From Sarcomyxa edulis (taxonomy: Eukaryota > Basidiomycota > Agaricomycetes > Agaricales > Mycenaceae): 64,000 nt of DNA. Within the stretch, counting starts at the first letter, position 1. The number at the start of each line of letters is the position of its first letter. The stretch lies in assembly GCA_009761415.1 (NCBI GenBank), contig QUOL01000003.1, forward strand, positions 868,001 to 932,000. The letters are read 5' to 3'. This document shows positions 57,529 to 64,000 of this stretch, piece after piece. The translations under genes were made by a program, and so were the position numbers. The notes under the pieces are model-generated. The model was not told the origin of the DNA. It saw only the letters and a program-made list of their open reading frames with translations, and made no database searches.

Positions 57529-59240
57529 CTAGACAACCTCATCCGCTCCAGGGCCGGCAGGGACGTTACGGCGCTGTGCAGGTGCCGCGTGGAGATGATG
57601 TTTTCGTTGCAGAGCGTTTCTGAAGAGAAAGACGAAATCAACATACGAAATGTTGAATGAACGGTCAAATTATATGAAGACCTGATACCTACGGTCGGTT
57701 AAAGATGCTTTCTTCTCCAGTGAACAAGAAGATATCGTAGAAGATGGCGCCGATCTGGGCGCCACAGATAGGACCTAAGATAGGACACCAGATCCAATAT
57801 TGACTAATATAGGGAGGCTTTGTAAGTATGGTAGAAAGAAGGACAGATGACTTGAATACGAACTGTCGGTAATTGAACACGTCTCGGCCATAACCCGTCA
57901 TAGCCAGCGCAAAACGAGGACCCAAGTCACGAGCGGGATTTAGGGCATAAGCTGTGGGCGTGTGATACAATTTGATCAGCTGTTTGCCTGAAACCGATAA
58001 AAATGTAGATACATACCAGTCTCCATTCCAAGAGCAGCCCCGAGACCGAGGATAAGCATAAACAGGATGACCGGGGCCAGTCCAGCCGGTGGTGGCAGGT
58101 TTTTGTTGTCATTCATTGCGAGCACAACGATCATGAGGACAGCGGTGGCAAGAAATTCAGAAAAGAAGCATGAAACATTCGTCATGTAGTCCAACTATCA
58201 CGGAGGAAATGAGTCTTAGTAACATTCTAGAACACCTGACTACTCACAGCGTAAGTTGTGAATAAGCTGGCCGTTGCTTGAGTCCGAATTCCTCGTCCAC
58301 CCTCGAAGATGTCGATAGCATGGAAATAATTAGCATAGACGAGGAGGCCACCGACGAGGCCACCCATGAGTTGTGCGAAAATGAAGCCAGGTACTTTTCT
58401 CCAGGGGAATCCACGCCATGTCGCCAATGCAAGTGTGACCTGAGGGTAAAACCGGATGGTTAGGCTTAGCAGGGCAAAAAAAAAATGACAAGCATACTGC
58501 AGGATTGATATGACCTCCGGAGATGCCGCCAGATACCCATACGCCCAGAGCAGTACCTGTTCATAACATTTTCAGCGAGGAATATTTCTGGGATGTTTGA
58601 CTTTTTTTTACCGATTGCCCATCCAAAGCTGATTGAAAGATAGTCCTAGTAGTTGAAATTTTAGTCAGCGTCCGGATAAAATGGAAACGAACAAAAAAAG
58701 GTACAGACTCCTTTTTGCGAGCTCGCCACACCGGTATTGCCAGAAAGTACAACTTGACAATCCACACCCGCACCGAAGATGATCAAAATAGCGACACCTG
58801 TGAACTCAGCCATGTATTCTCGAATTTGGGCACTGTAAAAATGATACACGTGTTACAGGAATGGAGAAGGCCAGACGAGATAGAGACGCGTACCGATGTC
58901 TGTACCACCGATTGGGTTGGTCTGTAATGAATCCATCGTCGACTTGTCGAGGAGCGTTCGGATGAGGGTGATTGACGAACTGAGATTCTGCCTTTTCATT
59001 CTCGGAGTGACCATGTGGCTCGGATTTTTCAGGATCCCAACTATGAATGTCTGGAGAGGACATCTGGAGGATAGAACCGGGGGGGAATAAGCGAAGGGTA
59101 TTATTGTGGAGGTGTGGAGAATGTGGGCGTTGTTTATAACATCCTTCCGGGTCAACTATATTTGTATATCCGGGGAAGTCTGGGACTGCCTGGGACCGCT
59201 GGGTAAGGGGATCTGGAGATGCGGGGGCCACAGGGGTCAT
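57529..59240 (-). CDS. Aquaglyceroporin (MIP family channel)
   Basis: This is a membrane channel for glycerol and/or water, 407 residues. A long cytosolic N-terminus (115 residues) precedes six helices. The first pore loop is [15 protein letters not shown] (NPA at residues 186-188). The second is [11 protein letters not shown] (NPARD, residues 316-320), whose Asp marks the glycerol-conducting branch. Nine exons (58894-59240, 58709-58832, 58612-58645, 58498-58556, 58248-58439, 58017-58194, 57864-57951, 57693-57803, 57529-57619) total 1224 nt. The last intron is optional for coding: without it the frame stops at FNRP near 57689, and with it the tail gains about 30 residues ending in GADEVV. The third exon is 34 nt and its donor is followed by a run of A. 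Confidence 0.92.
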
Positions 59241-60127
59241 ACATAGCGTAGAGCTGGGCCGGCATACGATAGCTTATGATTATGAGGATGGAAGTATCCC
59301 GGTCTCTATTGTTGGCGATTGGTTAGTCCACGTAGCACAGGCCCTAGGGTATATATTCCTGGTAGAACTGAGACTCTGTCTCGCCCTGTACGAAGCTGAC
59401 TACACTTAGTAGAGCAGAGCATCCGGAAGCCTGCGGGTCGGGTCCGTCTTACGCCGCCGCAAATCATCGTTCGACGATCAATGATCCAGAGAATAAAATT
59501 TCAAACTTTGCAACGAGAAGTTCAAACGTTAACCTAGGCTGTCTTATTTGCGTGTATTTGAGTTGCCATATCATCGCCATTATCATCCACGGTGTACCTT
59601 GGCGTACCTTGGACGTACCACACCAAGACGCTATCAGCTGATACCACTAGTCTGCGCTAGCAATCGAAGGACACCAAGAACCCTCGAAAAACGGGACCTG
59701 ACCATCCACGTATGTTACCGCTTTTACCCGTTTCGAATTTCACAAACCATGCTTTGGTCAATGTACAATTTCATAAGAGCTCAAAGTAGAGACCGATGTT
59801 GGACCGACGCACATGGACTTGCCTCATCGCCGTAGGTATCTCCGAGGCTGCTTGCAAACAAGTTCGGATCTTCCCAATTCATGGATGAAATGCCATGAAA
59901 TGGCAGGAAATGGCCCGGATATTATCTGACTATGTCGTTTTGAGGTTTTTTGTCTGTCACTGCGCACGCCGTAAAATAATATCAAATGAACGGATCTGTC
60001 GCGTCGTCACGCGTGACTACGCGCGTCGCGTCACGTTTGCTCGTTTGAGTGACGAGACTCGACTCTTGCTCAAACTGGTCAACATTCATCAAGTTCAAAC
60101 CGTACATGAAACCGTACATGAACGTCA
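59241..60127. promoter_or_regulatory. Divergent region between the aquaglyceroporin and TPP1-like genes
   Basis: About 890 bases. Close to the plus-strand gene, 60007-60016 is a perfect 10-bp palindrome TCACGCGTGA containing ACGCGT, the MluI cell-cycle box consensus, with further CGCG-rich sequence to 60035. A 12-bp tandem repeat of AAACCGTACATG occupies about 60097-60120. It brings two upstream ATG codons (60106 and 60118) that read into a 9-codon frame ending at 60133-60135, overlapping the main ATG at 60128. Confidence 0.45.
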
Positions 60128-63110
60128 ATGGCTGATACAATATCACCCTGGATTGCTGCATACTTCCTTAAAATTGCAGAGGAACACGGATGCAAGCTCA
60201 ACCATGTACTTTTAGCCAAGGGCAAGAAAGTACAACTAGTCAAGGTGGATCCTCACAAGCTCGTTGCGTTGGACTTTTCTCAACCGTCTCAATTAGTTTC
60301 TGACATATGACGCCCCTGGAGAAGACGACTGTCTCTGGGCCATGGTCTCGGATGGCCAATACAAGGTCCCTGTGCGACTCAGTGGGCAAGCTGTAGCAGA
60401 GTTCGACAAAAGGTGCGCCTGGTTCAGTATAACTTCTAGATCCTTCAATACTCAAAGTTTTTCAGAGCCTCCGGTAGACGACAGTCTGCGGTAGTACGAA
60501 TCGGCAAATTCACACCTATGTGGACTCGAGTCCCTACCGGGACAGGAGAGAGAAAGATGTCTGTAGAATCTACCTTGGCTTTGGACGTGCTCTCAGCAGT
60601 TGATCTGGGAAGTCATGGAGAAGGAGAGTGGAGACAGCCGAAAACACTAGAAAAGCACAAGGACATCAATGAGTGGATGATCGGGTTGGGGCAGCACGGA
60701 GGAGCTGGGTGAGTAGCCATCTTTCTCTGATATTTCCATGTTTGCTCAAGGTGGCCCCAGGAATGTGTTAATGATCAGGAAGGAAGAACGCGAAGCACCG
60801 AGTATCCCCACCGCTAAACCGACTCCCCAATTCGTAGTGGCTTCGCCACCTAAACCCTTTGCTGAGAATGTAGCTTCCACGTCAAATAAAGCCCCAGCTC
60901 CAAAAGCACAAGAACATGTCTCAACTGAAGAAGGGAAGAAAACCGCATCCAACCTTGCCAAATCCTACGAACGGCGATGGCGCGTGAGTCACATATCTGT
61001 GCTTTACATACTTGTCTCATAACCCAATTGCAGCCCAAAGTCAAAGATAGCGTCATATATGCGTCTCAACCAGACGATGTCAAAGATAAACTCAGAAAGC
61101 TATCCGGTGAGATCGTGCTTCGTCGAATTATTTGTTGCTTATACTCATCTCATAATATCGAAGCCGAGCCTACAGTTGATCCTTTTGATGTACAACCCCC
61201 TCCAGCCAAACGGCGTCGTGTTGGTCCAGGTGAGGAGTTTCATTCCCTGATACATCGACGAAGGAACTCGACGGTGTCTTATCTCCCCAGTACAACATGC
61301 TCTCGATCTCAGTTCTAGTCAGCCCTTGGCCGACGTGCTAGAAACTCCTAAGCGTGGACATGAACGAAACGCTATCGATACTCCCCAACCGAATGAGAAA
61401 TCGTCTCCACTTACCGATTGGTCTGTCTCTCCTGGTAGAGAACGCGTTGGTGACGCGAGCAGTCCTCCGCATTCACCATCACCTTTGAGGCCTTCTACCA
61501 AACCAGACGATTCAATAGACCTATCTACTTCCTTGCTAAGTCTACCGACGCCAGCTCAGCGACCAAAGGACAGTCAGCCTCTTCCGAAATCTTCACCACT
61601 GCCAGCTTCGTCGCTTCCAGCCTCGACCTTAGCACCTCGCAATTTGTCGCCTGCACGGTCCTATCCTCCCTTGCTGAATCGACGTCAAATTACACGTAAA
61701 GTCCCTCGCCCGCCAGAGCCATTACCACCCAACCGTGCTTCAAACGGATCCGAACATGTCTTGGTTCCGAATTCAGATACTTCGGGGAGCGTTTCTCAGC
61801 CTTATTCTCAGTCGCAATCGCAGTCACAGTCTCAGCGACGCGCTTCTCGGTTGTCCCATAATGTTACTGTGCTAGAACAATTCGAACTTGATATCAAGGA
61901 GCAACCGATTCCCGTACGCAGAAAGGACGTTTCTCCTTCTGGGGAAGGTGATTATGACGGAGACCTCTCATCGGGATCAACGAACGATGAAGATGAGAAT
62001 TCCGACCACGACAATGGTAGTGCGCCAGAGGATGAAGAACTTACGGACGGGCAGCAGGATGATGACCGCGATGAAAGTATTTCTGACGAGGAAGAAGAAG
62101 AGGTCGATGAATTGCAGGACGAGACAGATACGGAGCAAGTCCAAAGGACTCACTCAGTTGCGCCTGAGGACGATGCATCTGAAGACGAGAACGACGAACT
62201 AGACGAGGACGATGCACAGATCTCTGAACAACTATCTGGTCGTCCTACCGAACCTATCAAGACGGAACATGTTTCTATCTCCGCTGCCCTGCCTTCTGTC
62301 GTCACCAAACACTCGTTGTCCCCAGACCAGCAACCGCCGGTCGTCCTACCCATCTCTCCAGAATCTTCTCACAGTCGAAACGTAGATCCAACGAAATCGA
62401 GTGCTAGTCAACAGAGTTCTTCGATAGTTTCTAGCATAAAGGCCGTCGAACATAACGCCGAAGCCTGGAAGAATCCATCTTTCATACAAACGTCAGGCAA
62501 GGGTAAGGCAAAAGCGCCTGCTAAACTTGTCTCGACTCGAACTGCAGCGATCGTGCTGTCCGACACATCAAAGACTCCCCTGGAGCAAAGACCTAGCCGC
62601 CCTCCAGCCAACAAAATCGCTGATAAGTCTATCGATGTTGCCCCTCTTGATGCGAAACGAAAACATACAGAAGGCGACGCTAAGGTGATTGCTCATACCC
62701 AAATTTCTGTAACAACGTACGGTGATACCCCGAGCACGAGAAAGCGTACGAGAGCCACGTCCTCTGGGTTTGACGATCAAGAAGATCCCTCCAAGAGAAG
62801 AAAAATCATTGATCTGTCCGGAGACGCCTCAGATTCCTCCATCCACTCGGTAAACCATCCCGATCCACGAAAAGAAGACACCTCACGCGCTCCTTCAGTT
62901 GTAGTTGTCAAATCAGAACCTGCCAACGACGATGCCGTTCATTCTTTAGCCAAGAGGAAATTGGCGGGTTTCACGGTCAACTTCAACAGTATTCCCTCTA
63001 ACGATGAGACCAAGCCGATGGTCAGTTGGCGCGGGTTGAAGGATATACTCTGGAGGATTGGTCGGTCGAGAAAGAAACAAGGCGTTTTCAAAGAACCGCC
63101 AGCTTTGTAG
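60128..63110 (+). CDS. TPP1/Tpz1-like telomere protein candidate (OB fold)
   Basis: The 885-residue protein has seven exons (60128-60244, 60297-60412, 60466-60708, 60761-60983, 61034-61106, 61164-61229, 61291-63110; 2658 nt). The first 170 residues look like the OB fold of shelterin subunit TPP1/ACD (Tpz1, related to Est3): an initial SPWIAAYFLKIAEE helix, VQLVKFLTYDAP, DDCLWAMVSDGQYKVPVRLS, AVVRIGKFTP and a closing helix. TPP1 bridges the single-strand end-binding protein to the double-strand shelterin proteins and recruits telomerase. The remaining 700 residues are disordered, with Ser/Pro and Ser-Gln tracts (PYSQSQSQSQSQ), long acidic runs and basic patches (PPAKRRRVG). They end in a conserved-looking KLAGFTVNFNSIPSND. 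The assignment is from pattern only; other OB proteins remain possible. Confidence 0.65.
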
Positions 63111-63389
63111 GTTCTGTGGCGCCTTGCATGCGCCAATTGTGAATATGACCTCAGCATCGTGCTTGTATACTTGTCTCATCTGGGTCTGCAGTGTTATTTG
63201 ACAGACACAAGTAAGGAAGAGGTAGTAGACTCGCATGCATACCGTGATTGGAGAATAAAAAGAACAATTGCAAGGACGTAGAATCAGATGTGTACATTTA
63301 CGCTGTAGTAATTACATTTCAAGTACATTGGTATTGTACAAATACGACTGTCACAATTGGGTTTGATACTTCCTTTCTAGCGACCCCTC

Positions 63390-64000
63390 TCACAACTCCT
63401 TGACCCAGCCAGTGCGCTTAATGTAGGCAGAGGCAGCAGCATCAGCACCAAGGATTGCGTTGTAGACAATGTCCTCGGTGATGACTTGGTCCAAATTCCA
63501 AATGGTCTCTCCGGCAGAGCAAGCATTCTTGGCTACCTGGTGAAGGAGCGCGTCACTGACACCTTGGCATCCAAGGGTTTTGAAATTGACGGGAAGATTC
63601 TGGAGAATACAGGTCAGACAGACAGATAGGTCTTGGACTGAGACGGTTCGTGCTCACCACAGAGAGCATCAAAGCGAGATATCTATCAATCTCCTCGCTT
63701 GGGGCGTTATCGAGGATGAGTTGACACACGATACCGAAAGCCACCTTCTCACCGTGCATGAGGTGGTGCAGCTCGTGGATGACGGTCAAGCCATCATGGA
63801 TCTACAAACAATAACCATTAAGCTGATGGTATGAAAAGAGCACTTGACGAAACATACGGCATGGGCAGCGCCAAGTCCACCGGACTCGAAGCCCAATCCA
63901 GAGAGAAGAGTGTTGGCCTCAACGACAGCCTCGAACGCAGGGGTAATGGCGTGAACCTTGTTGGCCTCGTAGGCGAGTTTTCCGTATTCGAAGAGGATGT
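63390..64000 (-). CDS. Glycerol dehydrogenase GldA-like (partial, 5' part outside window)
   Basis: This is the C-terminal part of an iron/zinc-containing alcohol dehydrogenase of the glycerol dehydrogenase type, which oxidises glycerol to dihydroxyacetone with NAD+. About 164 residues are visible in exons beginning outside the window and ending at 63858, then 63658-63801 and 63390-63599. Motifs are [19 protein letters not shown], the metal-ligand segment [15 protein letters not shown], and a typical tail ([17 protein letters not shown]) ending KEL. The gene converges on the TPP1-like gene with about 280 bases between. The three C-terminal residues KEL resemble a peroxisomal signal only weakly, and I do not propose one. 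Confidence 0.92.

Overview
The window is a stretch of nuclear DNA from a filamentous basidiomycete, most likely an Agaricomycete (mushroom-type fungus). The signs are about 25 protein genes on both strands at roughly one per 2.5 kb, dense short introns (mostly 48-65 nt, GT-AG, with CTAAC/CTRAY-like branch points), and Agaricomycete-type protein architectures (F-box, BTB, RhoGAP, GH18, a DUF6697-like domain). I saw no transposon, CRISPR array, rRNA or convincing tRNA. For most genes I rebuilt the exon chains by eye. Where I list exons, the exon lengths sum to whole codons, which is a strong internal check, but no alignment was run.

Layout. 0-9 kb: the 3' end of an unknown gene, an NHA1-type Na+/H+ antiporter (-), an F-box protein (+), a membrane-anchored GH18 chitinase-like protein (+), a short-chain dehydrogenase (+) and a small membrane protein (-). 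9-16 kb: an unknown acidic-tailed protein (+), a second F-box protein (-), a GNAT acetyltransferase (-) and an alpha/beta hydrolase (-). 16-24 kb: a 993-residue fungal protein of unknown function (+), a small Lys-rich protein (-) and the mRNA 3'-end endonuclease YSH1/CPSF73 (+). 24-29 kb: the ribosomal scaffold RACK1 (-) with a C/D snoRNA of the U24 (snR24) type in its third intron, a second near-identical U24 copy in a separate spliced and apparently non-coding plus-strand transcript, and a nucleoside hydrolase (+). 29-44 kb: a RhoGAP (-), a YPR011c-like mitochondrial carrier (-), a DUF6697-like protein (+), a single-pass membrane protein with two beta-sandwich-like ectodomain modules (-) and an RGG-box protein (-). 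44-64 kb: a BTB protein (+), SPO11 (+), a Ser/Thr/Asp-rich membrane protein (-), an intronless LRR protein (+), ARF6 (+), a mitochondrial-type cysteine synthase (+), an aquaglyceroporin (-), a TPP1-like telomere protein (+) and the 3' part of a glycerol dehydrogenase (-).

The genes do not form a metabolic cluster; most are housekeeping or conserved fungal genes. The unusual content is at RNA level: the duplicated U24 snoRNA with its own host transcript, a run of very small exons (5, 12, 13, 13, 15, 17 and 18 nt) in five genes, and two GC-AG introns. Two chromosome-biology genes, SPO11 and the TPP1-like shelterin candidate, lie about 12 kb apart.
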